64,000 nt of DNA from Anaeramoeba flamelloides (Eukaryota; Metamonada; Anaeramoebidae): positions 22,692,001-22,756,000 of the forward strand of contig JANTQA010000023.1 of the NCBI GenBank assembly GCA_027625915.1, read 5' to 3'. Positions 24,090 to 36,428 of this stretch are shown piece by piece. How positions within the stretch are numbered: position 1 is the stretch's first letter; each line of letters starts with the position of its first letter. The translations under genes were made by a program, and so were the position numbers. The notes below the pieces were generated by a model. It was not told the DNA's origin, ran no database searches, and worked only from the letters and a program-made list of their open reading frames with translations.

Positions 24090-24750
24090 TCCAACAAAAA
24101 CAAAATAATAATATAATCTCATATAATACAAAATAAAATAATAGGATTGTTGATGTTGGTGGTCAAAGATCCGAAAGAAGAAAATGGATTCATCAATTTG
24201 ATGATGTACATCTTTTTATTTATGTATGCGCTATTAGCGAATATGATCAACAATTATTTGAAGATGATTCTGTAAATAGAATGCTCGAATCCTTAAAATT
24301 ATTCAAGAAGACAGCAAATAACGAACATTTTAAAGATAAGGATTGTGCAATTTTATTTAATAAAATGGATTTATTTACTGAAAAAATTCTTGAGGTTGAT
24401 CTTCGAGTATGCTTTATGGAATACGACGGAGGAAAAGACCTCGAAAATGCCACACAATTTATTAAAAATAAATTCTTGAAATCTTCAAAGAGTAAAAAAC
24501 GAGAAATTTATTGCCATTATACTTGCGCAACAGACACAGAAAATGTAATTATTCCTTCTTTTTTTATATATATATATATATATATATACCTTTATTCAAA
24601 TTTATTTATTTTTATTTATTTATAAAATTATTTTATTCATTCTTATTTTTAACATTAACTTATGTACGTATTTTATAGGTTAAATTTGTTTTTGAATCAA
24701 TCCAATCTAGTGTTTCTCAAAAATTAATGGAAAAATCGGCAAAGTTTTAA
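18018..24750 (+). CDS. Heterotrimeric G-protein alpha subunit, six exons
   Basis: Exons 18018-18020, 18343-18642, 19010-19167, 19296-19424, 24145-24544 and 24679-24750 join in phase to 353 aa, the canonical G-alpha length. Exon 1 supplies only the ATG, and exon 2 then gives MGPSQS, an N-myristoylation signal for membrane anchoring. GTPase motifs: G1 GTGDSGKS (41-48), switch I Arg in CRIPTTG, G3 DVGGQ with the catalytic Gln, G4 NKMD, G5 TCAT. The helical domain is recognisable (IKLWNDSALKTSF, FQLPDTANY). The C-terminus (KLMEKSAKF) lacks the Cys at -4 used by pertussis toxin. Intron 4 is 4,720 nt. An alternative short exon around 18779-18850 is possible but would insert residues between helices. 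It relays GPCR signals in the family at large. Confidence 0.95.
18098..18208 (+). repeat. Degenerate CAAAAAA heptamer array in intron 1 of G-alpha
   Basis: Tandem A-rich heptamers (CAAAAAA, with CGAAAAA variants) fill much of the first intron. A similar array with CATAAAA variants sits in intron 1 of the deubiquitinase gene (about 41555-41620). Confidence 0.7.
18668..18740 (+). repeat. Long poly(A) tract in intron 2 of G-alpha
   Basis: About 50 uninterrupted A followed by CAAAAAA-type repeats, just downstream of the exon 2 donor. Length is likely to be polymorphic or assembly-sensitive. Confidence 0.8.
19934..20360. repeat. Minisatellite of about five units in the 4.7-kb G-alpha intron
   Basis: Units of roughly 85-120 bp each contain GAATTACAGAACAGAAATTCC followed by AAATTTTCAAGATCAGTGG. 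The repeated GAATTACAGAA core starts near 19947, 20034, 20122, 20240 and 20328. Units alternate between two variants of the spacer (GGCTTTCCATAAAAT and ATTTTTGCCGAATAT). Confidence 0.75.
21917..22021 (+). repeat. TTTCTG/TTTCTA hexamer microsatellite
   Basis: Tandem hexamers of TTTCTR in the large G-alpha intron, pure over about 60 bp at the 3' part. Confidence 0.85.
22411..22524 (+). CDS. Possible 37-residue membrane microprotein nested in G-alpha intron
   Basis: An ATG-to-TAA frame of 38 codons with an N-terminal polar start (MDTRTT), one strongly hydrophobic segment (LIITLLFFVLLLKGLL) and a polar tail. The DNA here is less AT-biased than its surroundings. An overlapping frame just upstream also looks coding (contains TRRWIPEQR), so the local signal could instead be part of another gene remnant. 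No homologue recognised. It is the most coding-like part of the 4.7-kb intron. Confidence 0.25.
   Translation: MDTRTTLIITLLFFVLLLKGLLHKKELFESPRVGMTD
24041..24089 (+). repeat. (AAT)n microsatellite
   Basis: About 16 AAT trinucleotides just upstream of exon 5 of the G-alpha gene. Confidence 0.9.
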
Positions 24751-26304
24751 AGAATGATTAAAAGTTTATTTTTATTTTTATTTTTTTTTTATTCTTTCAT
24801 TTTTTCATACCAAAAAAATTTTTTAAAAATCTAAAATAATTATTTTTGTTCTTTTCTTTTTATTATTTTTTCAATTCATAAACAAATATAAATTTTACAA
24901 ATATTTCAATCATTTTTCATTTTTTATTTTTTACTTGTTTTTTATAAAGTTTTTATTCCGATAATTTTTCTGAGAAAATTCTTTTCAAATTTGGATTTAG
25001 ATTAATTCACTGACATCACTATTAATTTTATTGGTTTAGATTTGGATGGGAATAGTAATAATTAAAAATAATAACAAAATATATTAATTTTATGTTTGAA
25101 AAAATTAATACTTTATAAGATAAAACTAAAAAAATTTTAAATAATTTTTCAAAAAATGACTTAATTAAAAATAAAAATAATAGGTAACTTTTTTTTTTGT
25201 TTTATATTTGAAAGATGTGAAATTATGAATTTAAAAAATAGAGACTCAAATTAATAAATTGTTTATCTGAGGTTAACTCATTTCATTTCAAAAACCAAAA
25301 CACAAATTACAAAAAAATAATTTTTTACAACATCTCAACAAGATTTCATTTTATTTTAACAAAAACTAGTCCCTTAAAAAGTGTTTTGAGGTGATTAAAA
25401 AATTTTCTTGATTTCATATATTATTTTTATAATTAATTTTTCATTGTTTTTATTTGATTTAAATTTTATTTCCCTAACAAAAGGTATTTTCCAAAATTTG
25501 AATTTTGGTCGAATTAAAAACCCAGAATTTAATAATAAAATATTTACCAAATCCAATTTATTGTTATTTAATTGAAGATTAATTTTATTAAATATATGAT
25601 TTTTACTCAATAGAATTATTGAACTTTTTTTTTTATTTCAAAATTAAGAAGAAATTGTTTTTTTTTTTTCATAATTATTGCTGGATTCAAGAATAAAACA
25701 CTATTTTTGCCAAAAAGAAAACTTATTCTTAATGAATACATGTTAGTAATATTTGTCAGAATAAAAGAGTACGTTGTATAATACTGAGGAATTTTATTAT
25801 TTTTGAAAATATTTTTAGATTTATCCCATAATAATACCAAAATGTCTATAAAACAAGTTTAAACCATTAAATTTGTTGTGAAGATATCATTATGAGAAAT
25901 TATTGGATTCGGAGTGATTTTATTAAACGATCATTTATTGATCTTCTTTTTTATTTTGAATGATTTGATAATTAGATTGGTGTTTTTAATATTAAAAAAG
26001 GATTTAAAAGTAGTTGTTGGGCTTAATTTTTTTTTTTTTTTTTTTTTTTTTTTTGTTTATTATTTTCAAAAAATTGCTTATAGTATATTTTGGAGAAATT
26101 TTCCCAATTATAGATTTATTGTTGTTTGGCTTGAAAATTTCTAAATAAATACTACAAATTATATCTCTTGTATTTTTTTTTTTTTTTTTGTACATAAAAT
26201 TAAATTTGAGTTGATTTGGTCAGCCAATAAATAGATTTTTGAATATATTGAATGATTTATAATCTTATTGGGATAATTTTGATAATTTTATTGGAAATAT
26301 ATTT

Positions 26305-26338
<34 letters not shown>

Positions 26339-28272
26339 TTATTGCTGTTATTGTTTTTATTTCAAATAAATATTTAAAAGTGGGTTAATTTTAAAATAAC
26401 TTAGTGGAGAATTTGATTAGTTAAAAAATAGGTTGTTGTCATGTATTAAATACATTTTTCAAAAAAATAGAATAAAACCCACAAAATTTTGATTTGATTT
26501 TATTTTTTCCAATATAAACTTTCATATTTTTACAAAGAATTTACCTTTTAAAATTTAAATAAGAAATCTTCAAATTCATCATTGATTTTAAATAACTTGT
26601 TAATTCGAAATTTATATCAATAAAATTGAAAAATTTAGTGTCATTTTTTAAATAATAGTCCTATTGTCAAAAAAAAAATTGAAAGATCACAATATATTAT
26701 TTTTTGGTTAAATTTCAAAAAACAAATTCATTAAAAAAAATAATTTTTTAAAGGAGAAAATATTAAAAAAAAATTACAAAAAAAAACTTCTTTGAGTTCT
26801 TAATTTGTCAAATTTCTTTTTTTTTAAAACTATTATTTTTTAATCAATTATTTTTTTTTCGACAATCTTGTAAAGGAGGTAGAGTTTAGAGGCTTTGATG
26901 ATAACATATATTATCATGGTTTTAGCAATAAAATCATAATCATATGATATAATGATGATTTTTACATTTTTATTGTGAAAAATTATATACACACGATAAT
27001 CAAAAAAATCCTTATAAAATACGAAATCACATTAACGTAAAAAAATGATAAATTATTTTTTTGATAACCTTAATAAAAATAATCTTGGTTTTACCAAGCC
27101 TTGAGACTCTTACAACACTTTCCCCCTTTAAAAAATGTTTGAAAGTGTCTTCAAGTGTTTGAAAGTTTTGGAAGACATAAAACTTTTATAAACAAAATGA
27201 GATTGCTTGTTGTGGAAAAAAAAAATTTGATTGGTAATATTTTTTTTTAATGAAAAAACATTAAAATCACAACTAAATTTAGAATCATATAATAACACTA
27301 TTCTGGTTATTTACTTTACACAATAATCAATGTGTTTTTTTAAAAAAGATGTATATTTCTTTCACAAGTCAAATAACCAAAGAAAGAAGTGAAAAGAGAA
27401 CCTTTTATTGGTGATCAATTTTAAAAAAAACCTGTAAACTCTAGATGAATTTTCTATGAATTGTACAAATTAACGAGAAAAGGAATAATAGGAAAGAGTA
27501 AACAAATATAAAAACATTCTTCATAATAAGTGATAATGTAACTATAATATTGAGAAATTCTTAGAAAAGTTATCCACTCCTTTAATCTTTCCGGGAATAA
27601 TGAAAAGGGTTTGTTAACACAAAGAACAGATTCTTTAAAGAACGAGTGAAGGGTTGGTTGTTTAAGAAGTATTTTAATTCAACGCAACTTATAATACTAT
27701 AATAGATTCAGTAAAAAAATTAAATATCTGTTTTTTTATCACTGTTATTTATCTAAAGGATAGAGAGGTTTGGCATCCCAATCAAAACAAAATACATTAA
27801 AAATCTTTGATCTGATCCTTCATTGAATCTAGTATTTTTTTTTTTTGATTTTTCAAAAATATAAATATTTTACATATATAATTTTTTGATAAAACAACAT
27901 TTGACTTTTAATTAATATCACTGAATTAATATGATAAGTTTCATCAACCATTCTATCACAATGACTTATTATCATATATTTTTGAGATTTCTCACTATAT
28001 TTTGTGAATTATCTTGATTTTATTGAATTTTACAATTTGACAAAATTATTTATCATTATCTTTTAGACTTAATACAATTGTGAAACTTTCACAATTTTTG
28101 AAAATTTATTTTGAATTGAATTAGATATCGTAGAATAGTCTCTTAATTTTGGGTTGTAATAATTACTTATTATTGAAAAAAAAATAAATAAATAAAAATA
28201 TAAATTCAAAACAAAAAATATTATTATTTAAGTGGATATAAAAATAAAATCAAAAAAAGTGTGTGGTAAAAT
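24751..28272. other. AT-rich spacer downstream of G-alpha
   Basis: No gene recognised. Contains several T homopolymers (for example 26030-26055 and 26310-26338). A possible degenerate inverted repeat lies at about 26866-27130, whose ends share TTGTAA and AGGCTT blocks. Short open frames here are low-complexity Asn/Lys/Phe translations. Confidence 0.5.
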
Positions 28273-28977
28273 TTAGTTAATATTTTCACATTGTAAGCAT
28301 CCAGTGATTTTACTGTTTAAACCAATTTGCTTTTGAAAAAGTTTACTGATTTCTGTAAGTTGTTTTTTGAATTTAATATTATTATCAAAAGCACTGATTT
28401 TTTGTTCTTTTTCCTTTTCAAGGTCCATCAAACGCCGATGTAATGAGTTTTCTAAAGTTTGTACTTCTTTTTTAAATTCTTTTCTTTCTTTGGAAATGGA
28501 CGCTCTTAAATTATCAGTATTCTTTTCATTTGTGTGAATCATTTCTTTAACAAAAGTTGCTAATGAATCTAATTTTTCATTAACTTGGTCCTCGAGAGTT
28601 TCATTTTTAAAACTACTTACCTCTAATTTGATTTGATCAAGTGTTGTGTCTAATTGGGTAATCGGATCTATTTATATAGTTAAAAAGTATAAATTAAAGT
28701 TGAAGAGGGGGAAATTGGATTAATATACAATTATCAAGTGGACTTCTAATATAAAATTAGGGTAAAATAATAATAACTGAAATTATCAACAAGTTTTGTA
28801 AAAACAAATGATAAGTAGATAGATGTATTTATTTTTTGTAATGATTATTTTATGATCTGTTTATTTTTTATATTTTCATTTTTTCTTGGATTGTTGTATT
28901 TTGTTTATAATCTCTATTATTTTTTTAATTATTATTTGAAACTCATTATCAGATCCACCAAATATACCAAACCCCAT
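28273..28977 (-). CDS. Small coiled-coil protein, two exons (start uncertain)
   Basis: The main exon 28667-28273 is open from an AG acceptor to TAA. It encodes about 131 residues rich in Glu, Lys and Leu with heptad-like spacing (KERKEFKKEVQTLENSLHRR, DLEKEKEQKI), so it is mostly alpha-helical coiled coil, with a short C-terminus containing CLQC. The best upstream partner is a tiny exon 28977-28968 (ATGGGGTTTG before GTATAT), giving MGFDPITQLD in phase across a 300-nt intron. If the donor is different, the N-terminus could instead read MGFGIFGG. No family recognised. Confidence 0.6.
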
Positions 28978-30248
28978 TTTTATAAAAATATTACAATTGT
29001 TTGCTTTTCTTCTCTTTTTCAAGTTGTAATGCTTATTTAAATAACTTCATTTATTTTAAAAAGAAATAAATACAAAATACCTTTTAATTTTGAAAATTCA
29101 ATATGGTATTTCCAAATAAGTTTGTTATTTATATTTTTATTTTTTTTTGCATTTTAAAAAATATTGTACTTCCAAGCTACTCTGTTAATAAATTTGTAAT
29201 ATAAAATCAAGGAAAATATTTTGTACAAATTGAATAAGTTTTTTGTGTTTATTTTGTAATAAATTTCATCATAATATATCCAAAAATGATTATAAACCCC
29301 ATTCCAAAAATTTGGACACACCCAAAATCAAAAATAGGTAAAAAAAAAACTCAATTTATTGTATTTTTCCAAACCTAATATAAAAACAACATTTAAATAA
29401 CCAAGTATTTATGTTTTAAGAAGTAATCATTTTAATCCAAATAAAAGAAAAAAATATAAAACTCAAAAATAAAAACAGGTATGTCCAAAATATTGAAACG
29501 AGCTGAAACAAAAAATGTATTGGTAAATTTATTGAAATTTCACCAACAATTGTTGATCGATCAAATGTTAAGATACCATCTACTAAGTGTATGTTATTTT
29601 CCAATTTAACAAACTCGACACTAATCTTCTCTCAACCATTGAAAAAAAATTTCGAGATCTTAAGAAACAGAAAACAAAACTACAAAAAAGGAAATGAAAA
29701 CAAAACAAAAAAGACAAAAAATGAAATAGTTGGTAGAATCAAAATTCTTTCCAAATTGAATCTAAAGTGTAGTAATGGTGTTCTTTCCACTGTTTAAACT
29801 GTTTCCAAGTTTTTGGAATCTAGTTTATATACTTTTTTAGAATGCGAGATATAACAAAATTCAATAAAAAAAAAAAATAAAAAAAAAAAAAAAAAAACGA
29901 TTTATATGATAATTATACAAGTGATTTTTAAAAAATAAAAAAGTTTTTATAGTTTTTTCCTTCTTATTCAAGATTCTGTCAAGATTAAACCTCTTAGGGA
30001 GGGAAATTCTATTAGTAAAAAGAAAAAAAAATAGAAACTAATTTTCAAACCTATAAAATATCAAGATAAATTGAGATCAGAAATCTTGATATCTTTAATT
30101 AAAATAATGTTATAAAAATCAAATTGAATTATAAAGAAGAGTCAATTAATGATGAATAGTCATTTTTGAAATTTAAATAATCTTATTAGAATTAAATTAA
30201 GTATGGATATTTTAGAATACATTTCCTCTACTTTTCAACAGAAATAGC

Positions 30249-30281
<33 letters not shown>

Positions 30282-31609
30282 ATAATAGTTATAAATATTT
30301 TCAAAAATGAAAAAAATATAAATTATACATTTTTAGTAAATGTTCATTTGTTAAATACTTGGGTTTAAAAGACTTTTATAGATTAAAAAAAGATTTTACA
30401 TTAAGGGACTAGTTTGTATTAATTTTTTTTTTTTGACCAATAACTAAAGAAGGAATCCTTATCTTGAAATATGCTTAAAATTCAAAATCGATAGGTTTTT
30501 TCAATTTTTGAACTTTTAGTTCTTGTTTTTTTAAAACAATACAATTCTGCCAAAAAAAGTGAATTTTAAAAATTTTTTTAAAAATTAATATCTTGAACGG
30601 ATGAGAATTTTTTGATTCATTTTGGATTTAATTATTTTCTCAAAAATTAATATTTATTCTCATTTTGAAAAACGAAAAAATAATTTAAAACTAGTGAATA
30701 TTTTCTCATTCACTTCTGTTCATCCAACTTGACACTATAAAGAACTCAATTTGTTTTGTCAATAATTATTTTTAACAAAAAATAGTTCTTATTCTTTTCT
30801 TTTATTTTTTTTGACTCTGACAAAAACTTTTGGAATGATAATTTGTGACAACTTTTTAGAACTTCAAATTTGACAAAAACAAAAGAGTCTAAACTCGAAA
30901 AGTGGTTTCAAGAAAAAAAGTAAAGAATGGTACAAGTAGAGAAAGAAAATCTTTTATTAAGAGTAAAGCATATATTGCATATTTTTTTCGAATCAAACTA
31001 TTTTGCATGCAAATCCAAAAAAAACTTTTCAAGTTTATTTTTCAAATTTTTTTTTGTAGGTCTTCCACAAAAACAACAAGGTTTTGCTTTCTTGCTCATA
31101 TTTTTTTTTATTTTTTGTATTTTTGCGAAAAGTTGAAAAAAAGCAACATTCAAAAAAGTGAAAAAAATAGAAATTTTTTTTATTTCTATAAAAACAATAA
31201 CTAAATTTAATAAATGCCATTTACCGAGATTTAATTACTATACAAAGAAGTTTTTCACTTTGATTTCAAATCTAAGTCAATGGTAAAAAAAATTCAAAAT
31301 CTCTATTAAATTTACCTAAAAAATTTAATAGACACTAGTCCCTTAAGTATTATTAAAACAATTTTCTGTTTTTATTCTATAAAAAATGAGATCTTGAGAA
31401 AAAAATATACTGCCAAATTTAGGAATAGATAAAAAAAAATAATTAACTTAAATATGAGAATTGAGTGGTGTTAATTATGTTCGTCAAAAAAATAATAATA
31501 ATAATATTAAAATGGATTTATAAAACAGTCGTAAACTTAGGTTGCACTATTCCCATTACTTTTTTAATTTTTTTTTTTTTTTACTCAGAAAATTACAAAA
31601 CATTTTGAT
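28978..31609. other. AT-rich spacer with one TIR repeat copy
   Basis: Contains the TIR repeat at 29291-29829 and an (AT)n run at about 30248-30278. Short open frames near 30.9-31.2 kb on both strands are Phe/Lys-rich and not supported as genes. Confidence 0.5.
29291..29829. mobile_element. Dispersed TIR repeat (CCAAAAATTTGGAC family), copy 3
   Basis: 539 bp. The left end TATAAACCCCATTCCAAAAA and right end TTTTTGGAATCTAGTTTATA form roughly 28-bp inverted repeats flanked by TA, compatible with a Tc1/mariner-like relative. It is the best-preserved copy in the window. A minus-strand frame (29604-29416) contains LTFDRSTIVGEI, partly conserved in copies 1 and 2, which may be a coding relic. Confidence 0.75.
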
Positions 31610-32180
31610 TTAGATAAAAAAAAACATTATTTTACCTTGTATGCTAAAAGATTCATTTTCAGAGTTTGAAGAAATTGCCTTTTTTTGTTTTCGATAATGA
31701 TTTTTTAATCTAATCGTTTTTGTAGTTCTTGTTGAACAAGAAAGTGAGCGTGAAATTTTTTGGCCGGTATTAGTTGCTGATCTTTTTTGTGCTCTTCCTG
31801 TTCTTGTGTTATTATTCTGGGGACTAGCCTTGATTATTTTTGGTTTATTTTTTTTTTTCGTTGGTGGTTTCTTCTTCTTCTTCTTCTTCTTCTTGTTTAA
31901 TGCTCCAGTTTTTTTTCTCGGGACATATTTTGGCTTTTCCCTTTTTTTTGGAATATATGTTGAATAATCTGAATATAATTCACCTTCAATCAAAATTCCA
32001 TCTTTTTGAAATTCTAATCCTTTTTTTGGTCCATTTTTTATTTTATCAGATATTTCTGTTAATAAAACTTGAAACCCTTTTTTAGTTCCTAAAATAATCA
32101 ATCTTAGATGGACCATGGAATAAAACACCCCTCCATTTTTTTTAAATGCCCAATAAAAAGAATTTTTTCCATCTTTAGAA
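31610..32180 (-). CDS. Lysine-rich protein of unknown function, 3' exon
   Basis: Open from an AG acceptor at 32181-32182 to the stop at 31610. It encodes about 189 residues, and an internal ATG at 32128 could serve as start. The first 70 residues look folded (FYWAFKKNGG, GTKKGFQVLL, GLEFQKDGILIEGEL). The rest is basic and disordered, with a run of nine Lys and an S/T/K-rich tail, suggesting a nuclear or nucleic-acid-binding protein. The 5' exon was not found, so the gene is probably incomplete as drawn. Function unknown. Confidence 0.5.
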
Positions 32181-33121
32181 CTATTTTAATTATCATTATT
32201 GTTGTATTTTTGGTGATATAAAAAATGTTGTTTAAAAACCCATTAATAATTGTTATAATAGCAAGATATTTAAGTAAAAAATGGGTATATTTTTTTAGTC
32301 TTGATTATCTTTATTTTTTTTTATTTATATTTTTTTTTAATATTTCTAATTATTTTATTATATTATATTTTAAAGATGAGAAAAAATGTGAAAAAAATAA
32401 AAATAAAAATAGAATAGGTCAAAATTACAATGATTATTAATTTAATTTTTATCTTTAAAGTTTATCTATATTTTAAAGAATAACTTCTAATCAATGTAAT
32501 AATCGTTGTACATAAAGTTAATAACTATGGTAATAATAAATTTTAATTTATTTTAAATATATGTGTATACCAAAAAATATATGAGGAATTCAGAAAGCTG
32601 ATATGCTTTCCCTTTATTAATAAATTGTGTTTTTCAATGTTGTAAATGAAAAAACAGGTTAGATAAAAATGTAATTGTTAATATAAATTAAATATTAACA
32701 ACTTATAAGAGAAATGATGAAAAAAAAAAAAGAAATAAAGAAACTACAGAAATCATATTATCCAAATAAGAATATTCAAAAAATATAGAATAATACTTTG
32801 TAAAAGATGTGTTAAATAATTTGGGTTTTGGAAGTGGGAAATGGGATGTTGTATATTTTGATTTATTGATTTATTATTATTTTATTTCCTAATTATGAAC
32901 AAACACACTTTTGGAAATTGAAATAAAAATTTTCATTAATTAATTGGAAAATAACAGTATTTGAAAATATCTAGATTTTTTTTTGTTTTCCAATCTCTCT
33001 AATTGTTTTATTTATTCAAAATATAGATGTTCATTAATTCCATATCTACCCTTTTATGTTCAATACTTGTTTGAAAATCACCCTATCTTCTCGAACCTAA
33101 ATAAATCTTTACAAAATGAAT

Positions 33122-34104
33122 CCCTTAAGGGATTAGCGTCAACCAAGAAGAAGTCTAAGATTAAGGTATATTGTTATTTGGTGTAAATCACATTAGTGCT
33201 CTACGGATCAAATGTCTCTAAAAAATAAATCAGTTCAGGTTTAATATATTTGTTGATCTAATCAATTAACCATGATCTTTTTATTAGTAAAAACCCCAAC
33301 ATTTTCAGAAAAAATCTGTTTTTCGCAACAAATTTAAAGGTTGATTTATCAATTTGAAAACTACCAAAGTTGTAAAAATATCTTTCTTAAATTTGTTGGG
33401 AATGTAGATTCATAGTTATAAATTTTAATTTTTTGAAAGAATTAAATAATGAATGAATAGATTATTTTGAAATTTATTTCAGAAATATTGGAGATAAACT
33501 TATTTCAAAATCATTGGTCCATTAAAAATAAAATATTAAAAATCAAAATTTTTATAAATTGAAGTTCTCTATTATAATAAAAAAAAAAATAGATTTTAAT
33601 ATTCAGTTCTATATACTGAGATATTTGTTTTTCATCTAAAAATAAAAGAAAAAAAAAATAAAAAAAAAGTTAAAAAAAATTGGGCAATTTATTATCAAAT
33701 TTAGTATATATTGAGATTACAATTAGTTTTATAAAAAGCAAACAAAACTAATCTTTCTTTGGGTTTTTTATGTTGATGATTATCGAGATAATCTTTGCTA
33801 ATGCAAAATTTAAAAAATGTTTACTTTTGGAATTTCTTAATATAAATAATTAAACATTGGAATACTATTGTTTTGAGTTTCTGATATCTAGATTTGAAAA
33901 AGGAATGAAAAAAATTTTCCAAAATGATATTTTTTAATAGTGATCAATAGTAAAAAATGTAAAAAATTTATTCTGCAATTAGATTTATAATAGATTTTTT
34001 ATCGTCACAAAAACTATTTAAGTCATGGCTCACTTGAATATCATTTACACCTAATTACCACATACTTTGATGATAGAGAAATCTAAGGTGATGCTATTCC
34101 CTTA
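33122..34104. mobile_element. Foldback element with long TIRs, copy 1 (carries a nested block)
   Basis: The left end starts CCCTTAAGGGATTAGCG and the right end is the complement (GATGCTATTCCCTTA). Arms of about 100 bp or more share TTGGTGTAAATCACATT-type blocks with copies at 40.15, 43.81 and 59.33 kb. A block of about 200 bp (33508-33712), related to 7556-7755, interrupts the sequence seen in copy 3, so another repeat probably inserted here. No transposase. Confidence 0.7.
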
Positions 34105-34863
34105 TAATTGCAATATTTTATTAGTCAAAATTTTACTTAAAGTTGGAATCAATTTTACCTTCATTTTCAGAATTTTCATCAAACAAACAAGAACTTTGCT
34201 AATTCTCAAAGACATTAAATGCAGTCCTTGATAAAACAATATTTTAACAAGAACTTCAAGTTTGATTCATGAAAAAATATAAAATGAAGGTACTATCTAC
34301 AAAAATATCTCTTTTTAGGGTTTAAAAATCATATCTCAAATAAGACACATGCTTTTGTTTTTTTTTTCTGATTCCAACACAACAACTAATTTACTTTATA
34401 ATCGTATGTCTAAGATCAAATCAATTTTGAGTGTTGATTCATTAGAGTTTTACGTCAATTTTAAATTCTGATTTGAATTCGATTTAAAATTGTTACTGAT
34501 TTTTCCTTTTTTTTTATCGAATTTTTTTATTTTGAATGAAAAAAATAATTAATCTATTTTTTCATTCTAAATTTCTGATTTAATCCTTTTATTTTTAGAA
34601 TTTCTTTTTCATTAATAAAACTTTTAGAAACCCAAACCCTATTTACTTATGGCTAAAATGAATAAAGAAACCCACAATAAACAATCAGCTTTCTCGAAAA
34701 AAAAAAAGAGTTATTATTTTAAAACACTGTCAATCAAGTTTTCACTGTTTATTTGGACAGAAAGACAACTTTGAAATAAGGATCTGATAAGTTAAAATTT
34801 CAGATTAAATATTTCTTCTGGATCTGAAGGAGAGAAATATCTGTCATTATTTCCCGGTTTGTA

Positions 34864-34993
34864 GGGAAATATCGCTAATATTTTCCCCATAATGAATCTT
34901 GAAAGACATTTGGATATCACGAGGGCTTTAGCACGAGGGTAGATGTCCAAACTGTCTTGAAAGATTCATTATGGGGAAAATATAAGATATTTC
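34864..34993. repeat. Long hairpin with GC-rich loop
   Basis: Arms of about 53 nt (34864-34918 and 34941-34993) are near-perfect inverted copies (CCCCATAATGAATCTTGAAAG). The 22-nt loop carries ACGAGGG twice and is strikingly GC-rich for this genome. Likely a miniature foldback element or structured RNA. Only one copy noticed. Confidence 0.75.
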
Positions 34994-36308
34994 ACGAAAA
35001 CAAGGGAAATACAAAAAGTTTTGTCCTGACAGCTTACTTGATACTAAAACAAAAATGTAAAATTGGAGATCAAAATTCTTTATTGTTTTTTCATAAATAA
35101 AAAAGGTGTTTATTTTTTCTTTTTTCAATTCTTATTCTTTTTTAATTTTGATTTTTGTAATTAATGAAGAGAGGTTTAAAGGGTTACTTGAGTATCATTT
35201 GAATCTCTTTTTATTTTCTGTTTGAAGATCCAATATTTTTAAAATGAATAATACACACCACCATCTAAAAATTTACCAATAATTATTTTTTTTGAATATT
35301 TCTTCTGAGAGTTTAGGTTTCAATAAAAAGCATTCTCTATAAGTTTTTTTTTAATTCACAAATTCTGTTTTTTTTTCTTTTTATTTTTTTTTGTTCGCTT
35401 TTCTAAATCAAGGCAAATGAGAATATTATTCAATGAACAGTGTATATCTCTTCCCAAATTTGAAATGTTATTCAATTTCTATGATATTCTCTAGTTGGTG
35501 TTCCTTGTTCAAGTAATTATTCTTTTTCTTTTTACTTTTTGTTCTACATTTTTAAGAAATAATTAAAAAGCCAGTTATTTCAAGCAAAAGAAAAAAAATG
35601 AAAACATAAGGTTTTGTTTTCAAACTTTTATATTGGTTTAACCTTGAGCCACAAGTATTTTTCAATTTTTTACTGGTAGCTTAGAATCACTTAAAAAGAA
35701 TTAAAACATCCCACTTTGATCTTTTAAATCTACTTTCCAAATACTTTTTTTTCTAAAAATCTTCACTTCTCTAAAGACACAGAACCGAAAGGCAACCTGA
35801 CTTAAACTCTTCTTTTAACTTTTGTAACTGCGAAATTTTTTTTTTTAGTTATAAAATTTTGACTCAGACTGTTGAGAAACAAAATAGGAAAAGTTGTTTG
35901 GTAAACTTGAATTCTTCATTTAGAACACATTCCTGTTCTTTAGATCTGATTTTAAAATTTTGACAAGATTTATCCTGTTTTTTGAGATATACCTAAAATC
36001 CACCTACAGATAGTACTAGCCTTGAATAAACATTTTGTTGAAGTAATATCGCTAATACTTTGTAAAGTGGGTGTCCACTTTTCTTTTCATTTTTTGGATT
36101 TTTTTTTAGTGGAGGGACATAACTAAAAATCACAATCTTTTAACTTACACGTTATAGTGGGTTTATTTCCAAATTTATTCAAAGTTTTGGAAAGAGTTTG
36201 AAATACCCAAAGTGTTAAAAGTCCTGAGATTGTTTGTAAGCTGACTTTAAATTTTCAAGGTCTTTAATGAATTACTGATAAATTACACTTTATGTTTGGA
36301 AATTTTTA

Positions 36309-36428
36309 CATCATTTTACTTTTTGAAATTTTTATACTCAAGCTTTGAATAAATAATTTTATGAAGTCAAGTGTTAAGAAACTCTGGAAAATTAGTTGTT
36401 CTTCAAAATATTCTTTTTTTACATGGGA
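36309..36428 (-). pseudogene. Coding remnant paralogous to 15.53-15.65 kb (+)
   Basis: A 40-codon open stretch containing EEQLIFQSFLTLDFIKLF, matching EEQLILQSFLSLDFIKYF at 15.5 kb over about 25 residues with mostly conservative differences. Related sequence continues to about 36.15 kb. It lies downstream of the PAS exons on the same strand and could be part of that gene, but the frame is not continuous, so it may be broken. Confidence 0.45.

Noticed and set aside
26866-27130. Degenerate inverted repeat suggesting another MITE
   Set aside because: Arms match only in short blocks. Not enough to separate from chance in AT-rich DNA.
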